DNA from: Gammaproteobacteria bacterium
GTDB lineage: Bacteria; Pseudomonadota; Gammaproteobacteria; Steroidobacterales; GCA-2729495
Assembly: GCA_030426355.1 (NCBI GenBank)
Contig: JAUHYQ010000003.1
Location: 1 to 64,000, forward strand
Length of the DNA: 64,000 bases
Direction of reading: 5' to 3'
In this document: one piece after another, positions 7,383-15,090 of the stretch
How the letters are laid out: each line of letters starts with the position of its first letter
Position numbering within the stretch: position 1 is the first letter of the stretch
Position numbers and translations under genes: made by a program
The notes under the pieces: generated by a model
Seen by the model: the letters and a program-made list of their open reading frames with translations, nothing else
What the model was told of the DNA's origin: nothing
Database searches by the model: none

Positions 7383-7661
7383 ATGTCTCTAAATGAACAT
7401 GAAATGACCTGTCCAACATGCGGAGGCAAAAAGCAGCTTTTTGCAGAGCGCAGTTGGCCTAGATTGTCGTTCAGCGTTTTGACCCTAGCTGCGCTCTTTT
7501 ATTTACGTGACTACGCGCCGAATCCAACATGGGCACTGGCGATCATCTATATTGGTGGGACAATTGCCGTAATGCCTGCTGCGACACTGATACGAATTAG
7601 GTGTTTGCAATGCGAGCCAGAATGGAAAGAACGTGGAATTTGGGGTGGCAACAATGGCTAA
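7383..7661 (+). CDS. Small membrane protein with paired Cys-x2-Cys motifs (cassette 15)
   Basis: CPTCGG near N-terminus, CLQC near C-terminus, two hydrophobic helices between; AGGTGA 3 nt before ATG. Confidence 0.65.
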   Translation: MSLNEHEMTCPTCGGKKQLFAERSWPRLSFSVLTLAALFYLRDYAPNPTWALAIIYIGGTIAVMPAATLIRIRCLQCEPEWKERGIWGGNNG

Positions 7662-7667
7662 TTCGTC

Positions 7668-7745
7668 ACCTAACCAGTTGGGGCAATTCGCTCCCTGCGG
7701 TCGCCGGACGCGCCAAAAGCGGCGCGCCTGCCCAAGGCGTTAGGT
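7668..7745 (+). repeat. attC site 16 (78 bp, variant second arm)
   Basis: ACCTAAC...GTTAGGT; CGCGCC-AAAAGC-GGCGCG hairpin. Confidence 0.93.
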
Positions 7746-7894
7746 GGCGTGCGCGCATAGCGATTTTTTGCATAACCTTTTTATTTGGTTTTGCTTCTCG
7801 TGGTCTTCCGTCCTTGCAAACCACTAGCACGGAAGCGGTATTAGCATATTTTTGCTAACTTGTATTTCTGCGAAAAACATTGGAGGCATCGAAA

Positions 7895-8569
7895 ATGAAA
7901 GCGAAAGTCGCATCATCTCTATTTGGACTGCTATTGCTCGGCAACGCCGGATCGGCAGTCGCGGAAGACTATGCCGACCTATGCGGAAGCGATATAGACG
8001 GCGTGACCCTAGCTATGTCAAAGACTGAGGTTCAGTCAACCTGGGCAAGTAATGGCTATGAAAAAACCGCTGATAGTGACGATAGTAAGAAGAACCCGAA
8101 TCGGCCCGAACTGTTGCAATCGCTGCAATTTCAAACTGCAGATCGGCAGCCCAATGAAGATTTTATCAATTCCGTGGGTTGGCAGCGTACCCTTTCAACC
8201 GGGCATAATAAAATCTATGCTAACTATGTTGCGCCAACCGACCCAGCTCGACTGGAAGCCTATGAAGCGTTCTATCGTTCGAAGCTAACTGACTATTGCG
8301 AGCATGAAATTGACGCATTGCGTGCGACGGCCCCGGCCGTGAGGGCTTCACGCGGGTCGAGAATGAACCCGAATCCCATGTCGCCTACGCAAGAGTTTTG
8401 CGAGAATGCCCTAAAGGGTGAATTTCGAACGAACGACATTGGTCATGCTCAGACACCGCATAATTCACTGCACATCACCGATGAGCGAGGATGCAGAGTT
8501 ACCTATGGAAACCTTAATCTACGTGGTTTCACATCCGGTTTTAAAATAGGCATTGAACACACGCGATAG
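7895..8569 (+). CDS. Predicted secreted protein (cassette 16)
   Basis: MKAKVASSLFGLLLLGNAGSAVAED signal peptide; GGAGG 8 nt upstream of ATG. Confidence 0.7.
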   Translation: MKAKVASSLFGLLLLGNAGSAVAEDYADLCGSDIDGVTLAMSKTEVQSTWASNGYEKTADSDDSKKNPNRPELLQSLQFQTADRQPNEDFINSVGWQRTLSTGHNKIYANYVAPTDPARLEAYEAFYRSKLTDYCEHEIDALRATAPAVRASRGSRMNPNPMSPTQEFCENALKGEFRTNDIGHAQTPHNSLHITDERGCRVTYGNLNLRGFTSGFKIGIEHTR

Positions 8570-8604
8570 TTGCTGCCGTTTACGCAATGAACAACCAAAA
8601 TGCC

Positions 8605-8685
8605 ACCTACCCAGTTGGGGCAAACCACTCGCTGCGCTCGTTGGACGCCTGGCTTCGCCAGCCGCCCCTGCCCAAAACGTTAGGT
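8605..8685 (+). repeat. attC site 17, degenerate (81 bp)
   Basis: ACCTACC (A to C in R'') and CCCAAAACGTTAGGT right arm. Confidence 0.85.
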
Positions 8686-8686
8686 G

Positions 8687-8970
8687 CGCGCATCGGAATC
8701 TTCGCTCGGAGAAGACCATCGGATCAGAACTATTTTCGACCTGCTCGAAAGGAAGATTGTGCCGAGATCGCAGTTCTTTACAGTATATCTTCCGACGGGG
8801 TTGCCGATTATATTTGGACGCAAACAGCCAGACCAGGCGAAGATATTCTTGCTGTTGGTAAGGCTCGCTACGAAAGAGAAGTCTGCGGCACCGCCGTTCA
8901 ACGAGGGCGGCTGTCAAAGCGAACGGACGAATGTCTGCTGCTGAACGTAAGCGTTCGGTATTTTGTTATG
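8687..8970 (+). pseudogene. GNAT-like acetyltransferase remnant (N-terminal part, no clear start codon)
   Basis: YFRPARKEDCAEIAVLYSISSDGVADYIWTQTARPGEDILAVGKARYERE then unrelated sequence; no ATG at the cassette start. Confidence 0.55.
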
Positions 8971-9016
8971 AAAGTGTATGGCAATATTCGATCAGGATCA
9001 TTCAGAGTTGATATCT

Positions 9017-9259
9017 ATGTCAGAAAACAAAAACGAGCAGTATGCGTCCTACGTGAAAAAGGCGTGGATTATTTACGCCCTGGTAACTATCGCAGTTATG
9101 GTCTTATTAGTTCTGTTTGTTGCCGAGGACAACGAAGAAAGGTTGTTTTACACGTTGGCGCCTGCAGTAGCAGCTTATGCATTTCGCCCATTGAATAAAC
9201 CCTTCAGCAATCTGATATACAAATTCACCGGAGTTTCTCACCCCACAGAGGACAAGTGA
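9017..9259 (+). CDS. Small predicted membrane protein (cassette 17)
   Basis: MSENKNEQYASYVKKAWIIYALVTIAVMVLLVLFVAEDNEE... Confidence 0.55.
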   Translation: MSENKNEQYASYVKKAWIIYALVTIAVMVLLVLFVAEDNEERLFYTLAPAVAAYAFRPLNKPFSNLIYKFTGVSHPTEDK

Positions 9260-9269
9260 GCTGCCACAG

Positions 9270-9347
9270 ACGTAACCAGTGCAATCAAGTCCGTCCTTTC
9301 AGTCGCTGGACGCAGCTAACGGTGCGGCCCTGTTGCGGGCGCTAGTA
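9270..9347 (+). repeat. Terminal degenerate attC (78 bp)
   Basis: ACGTAAC...GCTAGTA; last attC-like element before the non-integron chromosome. Confidence 0.65.
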
Positions 9348-9488
9348 AAAACGGCAAGAACTTTTTCTGATCTAAGTTATCAGTCCCGTATCATTGGTAT
9401 GGTGCCAACGTTACTCTTAGTAATAGCGGGCATGTGGATGTATTTGCAGTTGTGAACTCGCTATCTGACAAGTTGGTCATTCATGCTG

Positions 9489-11138
9489 CTATGACTTGGT
9501 TGCCGGATGGACACCGCCCGCCTGAGGTTCGCCGACTTCTCGTTGTCCTGCAAGATTGTCATCCACATTTTCGTCCGTAAGTGTTTCCAGATGCATCAGC
9601 TTTTTGACCAGCGGAGAAATGGCAATCACGCCTACGCCTACTGCCACGGAGAACCAACCAACGGAGGAGTAGACGTCCAGCACGCGTTCTGGGCCCGCAT
9701 CTTCCGCACCCACAGCTGCTGCGATTAATCCGGCAGCAAAGTTTCCGGTGGCCGATGCGAAGAACCAGGTGCCCATGATCAGGCTGGCCATGTGAGATGG
9801 CGCCAATCGGTTCATGGCGCTTAACCCAACAGGCGACAGGCAAAGCTCGCCGGTGGTGTGCAGCAGGTAGATAAGAAAGACAAAGATAACCGGCGTCAGG
9901 TTGCCGTTACCTGCCGCCAGCGCGCCCATTACCAGCACCAGAAAACCAGCGCCCAGCTGGATCAAACCCAGCCCGAACTTGGCCGGCGCCGATGGCTCGA
10001 GTCCGCGCCGACCGAGCAAGGTCCAGAGCAATGCAAATACCGGTGCCAGCATAACAATGTAGATCGCATTGATTGACTGGAAAACCGACGCGGGAATTTC
10101 CATACCGAAAATATTTCGGTCGACGCTACGATCCGTATAGAGATTCAGGGAGGAGCCCGCCTGTTCAAACAACGCCCAGAAAAGTATTGAGCCGAATATC
10201 AGAAACATCGCGGCGAAAATGCGGTCTCTGTCTTCACGGGCCAGTTTCGCGACAGCGGTGTACAAGACGTATACAACAAGAATGACACCCGCAATGCCGA
10301 GCAGCGAACCGACCAGTGCCTGATACTGGATCAATAGCCAAACCAGACCAACTGTGGCAAAGCTCAGAATGTAGAGAAGCCACTCAAACTTGATACCGGC
10401 AATTTTTCGTTCCAGACGCTCCGGATCCGAGGGTTCACCGCGGCCAATCAACAGTGGCTTGCCCCATACGAATACGATCAGACCGAACAGCATGCCGACA
10501 CCGGCCGCACCAAATCCGTAGGACCAGCCCTTAGTCTGGCCTAGCCAGCCCGCGATGATTGCGCCGAGGGCGGCGCCCAGATTGATGCCCATATAAAAGA
10601 TCGTATAAGCGGGATCACGCCGGATATCGGTGCGGGAATACAGTTGCCCTACGATCACGGAAATATTGGCCTTTAAAAAACCAGAGCCAACGATAATGAA
10701 TGCCAAAGCGGCCCAGAATACGTTGATCGCCGGGTCCGTCTGGCCGCCACCGTCACCTTCGAAAGCCATCAGGAAGTGACCGAAAGTCAGTAGCAATGCA
10801 CCGAATGTAACCGCTTTGCGCTGACCGAGGTATCGATCCGCCAGATAGCCGCCGATAACCGGGGTGACGTAAACCATCGCGCCATAGGCACCGTAGATGA
10901 TGCCGGCCTCGCTATCAGAAAACAGCCAATGCTGAACAAGATAGAAAATCAGCAGAGCTCGCATGCCGTAAAACGAGAAACGCTCCCACATTTCGGCAAA
11001 AAACAACACATACAAGCCCTTGGGATGTCCGAGAAAAGTGCCTCGGGCATCTCCGGACTCCTGATACGCTCTCGTCATTACATCGGACTCCATGGATAGT
11101 GGACGGGCTTTTGATTGCGGCCCGACTATGCAGAACAC
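9489..11138 (-). CDS. POT family proton-dependent oligopeptide transporter
   Basis: GLYVLFFAEMWERFSFYGMRALLIFYL, GGYLADRYLGQRKAV signatures; start may be 11093. Confidence 0.93.
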   Translation of the reverse strand: MFCIVGPQSKARPLSMESDVMTRAYQESGDARGTFLGHPKGLYVLFFAEMWERFSFYGMRALLIFYLVQHWLFSDSEAGIIYGAYGAMVYVTPVIGGYLADRYLGQRKAVTFGALLLTFGHFLMAFEGDGGGQTDPAINVFWAALAFIIVGSGFLKANISVIVGQLYSRTDIRRDPAYTIFYMGINLGAALGAIIAGWLGQTKGWSYGFGAAGVGMLFGLIVFVWGKPLLIGRGEPSDPERLERKIAGIKFEWLLYILSFATVGLVWLLIQYQALVGSLLGIAGVILVVYVLYTAVAKLAREDRDRIFAAMFLIFGSILFWALFEQAGSSLNLYTDRSVDRNIFGMEIPASVFQSINAIYIVMLAPVFALLWTLLGRRGLEPSAPAKFGLGLIQLGAGFLVLVMGALAAGNGNLTPVIFVFLIYLLHTTGELCLSPVGLSAMNRLAPSHMASLIMGTWFFASATGNFAAGLIAAAVGAEDAGPERVLDVYSSVGWFSVAVGVGVIAISPLVKKLMHLETLTDENVDDNLAGQREVGEPQAGGVHPATKS

Positions 11139-11380
11139 TACCCAAAAAAGGCTGCGGGTGCAGCAAATTGGCTAAACCATTCAGCTATGGCAGTATGATT
11201 TGCGTCAGGACGGACATACTCTGGGATCACACCGGCTCAGAGTCGCGGCGGAAGCGGCGCGGCTGCGGGCGAAACGAGTCTTTCGTAGGGTCGTGACACA
11301 AACACGGAAGATGCAGTATCTGCAATTCAGGAAGCACTGTGATTGACCCAATTGATTCACCGCGGGGATAGGCAAACACC

Positions 11381-11707
11381 ATGGCTTGGTTGGTTCTTAT
11401 TATTGCGGGTCTTTTCGAGATTGCCTGGGCTGTCGCCCTGAAGTATTCAGAGGGGCTTACAAAGCTCTGGCCGTCTGTAATCTTTGGAATAACTGCCCTG
11501 CTAAGCTTCGCATGTCTGGCTTACGCACTGCGGTCGCTTCCTGTTAGCACCTCTTATGCCGTTTGGACCGGTATCGGCGCCGTGGGCGTTGCGATCTTCG
11601 GAATCGTCTGGTTAGGCGAGCCCGCCAACGCCGTTCGCATAGGCTGTATTCTGCTTATAGTCATTGGCATAGCGGGTTTAAAACTAAGCGCTAATAGCCC
11701 TGCATGA
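11381..11707 (+). CDS. gdx: SMR family transporter, SugE/Gdx type
   Basis: MAWLVLIIAGLFEIAWAVALKYSEG... typical Gdx/SugE. Confidence 0.9.
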   Translation: MAWLVLIIAGLFEIAWAVALKYSEGLTKLWPSVIFGITALLSFACLAYALRSLPVSTSYAVWTGIGAVGVAIFGIVWLGEPANAVRIGCILLIVIGIAGLKLSANSPA

Positions 11708-11816
11708 TCAATTGAACAAGCCTGCCAAATTTTTGGGCGCAATGCTGAGTTGATAGGTCGCGGAATATGCACTGCATTTGATATCCTGAGGCGCTGTCAC
11801 TAAAGGGGATACCCAT

Positions 11817-12179
11817 ATGCCTATTACATGGAAGCAAGAACCGGACGATACACTGGTTGCCCGTATCACGGGCAAACTTGCGCTGCCTGAAATAGAAGAA
11901 TTTCAGACCGCTGTAGAACCCATTATCCGGGCATCGGGCAATATCAAGTTCCTGGCGATCCTTGATGGCTTCCAGGGATGGGCAAAGGGCGAAGGGTGGG
12001 AGAACACCGATTTTGCGGATGCCAATGATCAATTCTTGTCGAGGTTCGCGATTGTCGGCGACGAAAAGTGGCGTGATGATGCACTCATGTTCAGTCTGGC
12101 CGGTTTAAGGCCCGTGGATATTCAGTATTTTCCGTCGGGTGACGAAGTTGCCGCCAGAGCCTGGTTAACCGGAGGCTGA
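11817..12179 (+). CDS. STAS/SEC14-like (SpoIIAA-like) protein
   Basis: VARITGKLALPEIEEFQTAVEP...FLAILDGFQGW...RWRDDALMF-like arrangement. Confidence 0.65.
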   Translation: MPITWKQEPDDTLVARITGKLALPEIEEFQTAVEPIIRASGNIKFLAILDGFQGWAKGEGWENTDFADANDQFLSRFAIVGDEKWRDDALMFSLAGLRPVDIQYFPSGDEVAARAWLTGG

Positions 12180-12238
12180 GCAGTCCGCTAGCGACGCGCC
12201 CAGAGCCGACAGCAGATTGCAGTAAAGAAAAGGACCGG

Positions 12239-13189
12239 TTAAGCAGCGGCCACGTTCATGTTCAGCGAATCCTGAATATCACGAATGTCGCCTTGCGAGG
12301 CGGCCACGATGCCCAAAAAATTGTGTTCCCCGAACTGGACGGCGGCAAGGATTTCTCCAGCCTGCGGATAACGTTCGCGCAGCAGAGGATCGTTTTCCAT
12401 CTGGTCACGGAGTTTCGATGCGGCAAGCAGTTTTGCAACCGGCGTTAACTCGGGGTGCTCGTCCTGCAACAACCAGTCCTGCGCGATAACCGCGTCGCGC
12501 ACCTCGGCCGGGAACCCCCACGCATTGAGGACGGCCGCAGCGGCACTCGCGCCCAACTGCGCAACGGTCTCGTGGTAGTCGAGGTTTTCCGTTAACGACG
12601 GGTCATCCCGCTGCGCGCTGATCATCAGGAAAAGGGTGCCGATTTGATGCACCAACCCGGCGAGGATCGCCTGGTCGGCATTGACTTCGGGTAGTTGACG
12701 GGCAACCACACACGCGATGGCGGCCACGTGATTGCTGCGCCGGAGTATTTCGCGCAGGTCTTTCTTAATGGGTTGCAAATAGGGTTCTTGCTCGGCCTGC
12801 CGCATGGCAAACGCCATGGAGATACTTCGAATAAGCGTGACACCAAGCCGGTTGAGCGCAACATTCAGGTTATCGATTGCCACACCCTTGGTATTAAACG
12901 CGGCCGAATTGGCGGTGCGCAGCAGCTTGGACGCGAGTACCGGATCAGACTGGATCAGCGCGGCAACGTCTTTCATCGCCACCTCGCTGTCAGCCAGCAA
13001 TACCTGCAGACGGTTGACCACTTCAGGAAAGGCCGGAAGCTCGAGATGCTTAGGGTTAATGCCTGCGATTACATGGCGCAGGTAGCGGCTGGTCTCGACT
13101 TCGCCGCCGATCCCTTCACGTTCCAGAACGTCTACTTCCACATGCCCTTCCTTGCCGCCGCCACAAGTCTTCGTTGCATGAGTGTGCAC
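12239..13189 (-). CDS. HDOD domain-containing protein
   Basis: LPAFPEVVNRLQVLLADSEVAMKDVAALIQSDPVLASKLLRTANSAAF. Confidence 0.9.
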   Translation of the reverse strand: MHTHATKTCGGGKEGHVEVDVLEREGIGGEVETSRYLRHVIAGINPKHLELPAFPEVVNRLQVLLADSEVAMKDVAALIQSDPVLASKLLRTANSAAFNTKGVAIDNLNVALNRLGVTLIRSISMAFAMRQAEQEPYLQPIKKDLREILRRSNHVAAIACVVARQLPEVNADQAILAGLVHQIGTLFLMISAQRDDPSLTENLDYHETVAQLGASAAAAVLNAWGFPAEVRDAVIAQDWLLQDEHPELTPVAKLLAASKLRDQMENDPLLRERYPQAGEILAAVQFGEHNFLGIVAASQGDIRDIQDSLNMNVAAA

Positions 13190-13328
13190 GGATCACACCC
13201 AGGAACGACAGAACCAGTTCACAAAAATCACCTGTGGTAAGGGCGTATTCGCTGCGGCAATCGCATATTATTTAGTGTCTCGGCGCATAACGCGCCCTGC
13301 CACCGACCGGAATTTTTCAGGAGGCTTT

Positions 13329-14555
13329 ATGAATACACGTGCGGAGACGCTGACAATCCTGCTTTCATGTGCATTGCTCTGGTTGCCGGCGGGCGAGACA
13401 GCCGCTCAACCGATGCCGAAACGTGAAGTTATTGAAGTGGCCGACGGCGTGTTCGCGGCCACCGGATACGCCTCGAATAATATGGGCTTCATCGTCACCA
13501 AAGACGGCGTGGTGGTTATAGATACAGGCATGACGCCGGAACTGGGGCAGTCCTTTCTGGAGGACATTCGCCGTCATACGGACCAACCCGTGCGCTATGT
13601 CATCTTCACCCATTACCACTATGACCACGTCGACGGTGCCTCCGCTTTTAAGGGCGAGGGCGTGGAGTTTGTTGCTCAGCAAAACCTGGTATGGAACCTG
13701 AAAAACCTGAAAGGGCTTGAGCACATTAACCAGACGGTGCTGGGCGAAGCCAGCGAGGCACCGACCGTTTTTCCGGACATAACCTACGGAGAGGAACACC
13801 GTCTGAAGCTGGGCGGCCGCGAAATTCACCTGTATCACGCCATGGGTGAAACCAGCGATGCAACACTGATTCATTTGCCAGCCGAAGAAGTGATTTTTAT
13901 CGGTGACCTGAATAACGCGAATCTCGGCTCTCCGGTCATGCCGGAAGGTTATGCCGAAGGCTTTATTGAAGCGGTAGACCTTATCGAGTCATTGGCACCC
14001 CGGGTACTGGTTCCCGGCCACGGCCGCATAGATGACACCACGCTGGGAAGCCTGCAAGCCATGCGCCGCGTAACTGCCTGGCTGATGACCGCCGTGCGCG
14101 AGTCTGTCAGCGCAGGCCGTAATCTCGAAGAAACCCTGGCGGCCATAAAAATGCCGCCCGAATTTGCCAGCGATCCGCTACTGGCGGCCAGCTTCGTCGC
14201 CTGCCGTGAGCCATACATCAACAGGCTGTTCAAAAATTACACGGGTTACTACGGCCGCAACCCGGTGGCATTCAGGCCATCAACCACAGTGCAGCGCAGC
14301 AAGTTGCTGGCGGAACTGGCCGGCGGAAATGCCGCACTACTTGCCAAAGCACAGGCTTTGGCCGGTAATGGTGAACATCAGCTGGCACTGGAATTGCTCG
14401 ATGCCGTGCTGACGAACGAACCCGACAATTCAGCAGCGCTGACGCAAATGGCAGATACCTATATCGCGATGGCGCGCGGTGATAGTGACCTCAACTGGTA
14501 TCACCGCGCCGCATACTTTAACGCCGCCCGGAAGGCACGTGCGGCAATCAAATAG
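13329..14555 (+). CDS. MBL-fold hydrolase with alkyl-sulfatase-like C-terminal region
   Basis: THYHYDHVDG metal motif, signal peptide; ATG at 13329. Confidence 0.85.
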   Translation: MNTRAETLTILLSCALLWLPAGETAAQPMPKREVIEVADGVFAATGYASNNMGFIVTKDGVVVIDTGMTPELGQSFLEDIRRHTDQPVRYVIFTHYHYDHVDGASAFKGEGVEFVAQQNLVWNLKNLKGLEHINQTVLGEASEAPTVFPDITYGEEHRLKLGGREIHLYHAMGETSDATLIHLPAEEVIFIGDLNNANLGSPVMPEGYAEGFIEAVDLIESLAPRVLVPGHGRIDDTTLGSLQAMRRVTAWLMTAVRESVSAGRNLEETLAAIKMPPEFASDPLLAASFVACREPYINRLFKNYTGYYGRNPVAFRPSTTVQRSKLLAELAGGNAALLAKAQALAGNGEHQLALELLDAVLTNEPDNSAALTQMADTYIAMARGDSDLNWYHRAAYFNAARKARAAIK

Positions 14556-14573
14556 CAGGGGGAGTTATTGGAT

Positions 14574-15083
14574 ATGAAAGCGAATAATGCAGCACGAATT
14601 ATTGTCGGCCTGCTATTAGGTGGGTTTATCCTGATCGAACCCGCACTTGCGCAACCTTACGAATCCGGACACCAGCCGCTGGAAATATGGGACAACGCAG
14701 CTCGCGCCAACATGCCTCAATGGGTGCAGATCTGGCTGGCCATCATGATGAGCACTTTTGCTCTGGGCCTGTTCTTTGTGCGACGTCATGTTGAAGCCCG
14801 CTGGGTGGTCGGAGGTTTTATTGCCATGGCACTGATGACGGTGGCTTCAGGGCGGTTGCTCGGGCTGGTGCCACTGTCCGGTTTGTTTTCGCTGGTGCAT
14901 TTGATTTGCTGGTCGCCTGCCCTTTACATACTGTTGACGCGCCGGCCTTTTATGCAGGGTCGGTCTCTGTACGCGATCTGGTCGGGCGCCATCACTTTCT
15001 GCATCATGTTTTCGTTCATTTTTGATATTCCCGATGCGGCCATTTATCTGGATCACATGCTGGGCATCGGTCTGATTTCCTGA
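14574..15083 (+). CDS. Predicted multi-TM membrane protein
   Basis: Hydrophobic segments; ATG at 14574. Confidence 0.65.
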   Translation: MKANNAARIIVGLLLGGFILIEPALAQPYESGHQPLEIWDNAARANMPQWVQIWLAIMMSTFALGLFFVRRHVEARWVVGGFIAMALMTVASGRLLGLVPLSGLFSLVHLICWSPALYILLTRRPFMQGRSLYAIWSGAITFCIMFSFIFDIPDAAIYLDHMLGIGLIS

Positions 15084-15090
15084 AACCTTG

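Larger units (their letters stand above)
1..9347 (+). mobile_element. Integron gene cassette array, distal portion; integrase not in window
   Basis: 18 attC sites with RYYYAAC...GTTRRRY-type ends, mostly 81 bp, each following a short + strand ORF; start of each cassette is complementary to its own attC 5' end. Confidence 0.97.

Noticed and set aside
8896-8971. Possible extra eroded attC between the GNAT remnant and the TM gene (GTTCAAC...GTTATGA, with CGAACG/CGTTCG)
   Set aside because: No convincing complementary arms, and its ends do not match the flanking cassette ends; too weak to call.
1-9347. CRISPR array
   Set aside because: Repeat spacing is about 300-900 bp with coding spacers and attC ends; this is an integron, not CRISPR.
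11170-11380. Guanidine riboswitch upstream of gdx/sugE
   Set aside because: I looked for ykkC-I, mini-ykkC and guanidine-III hallmarks and could not recognise them; a covariance search (Rfam) would be needed.
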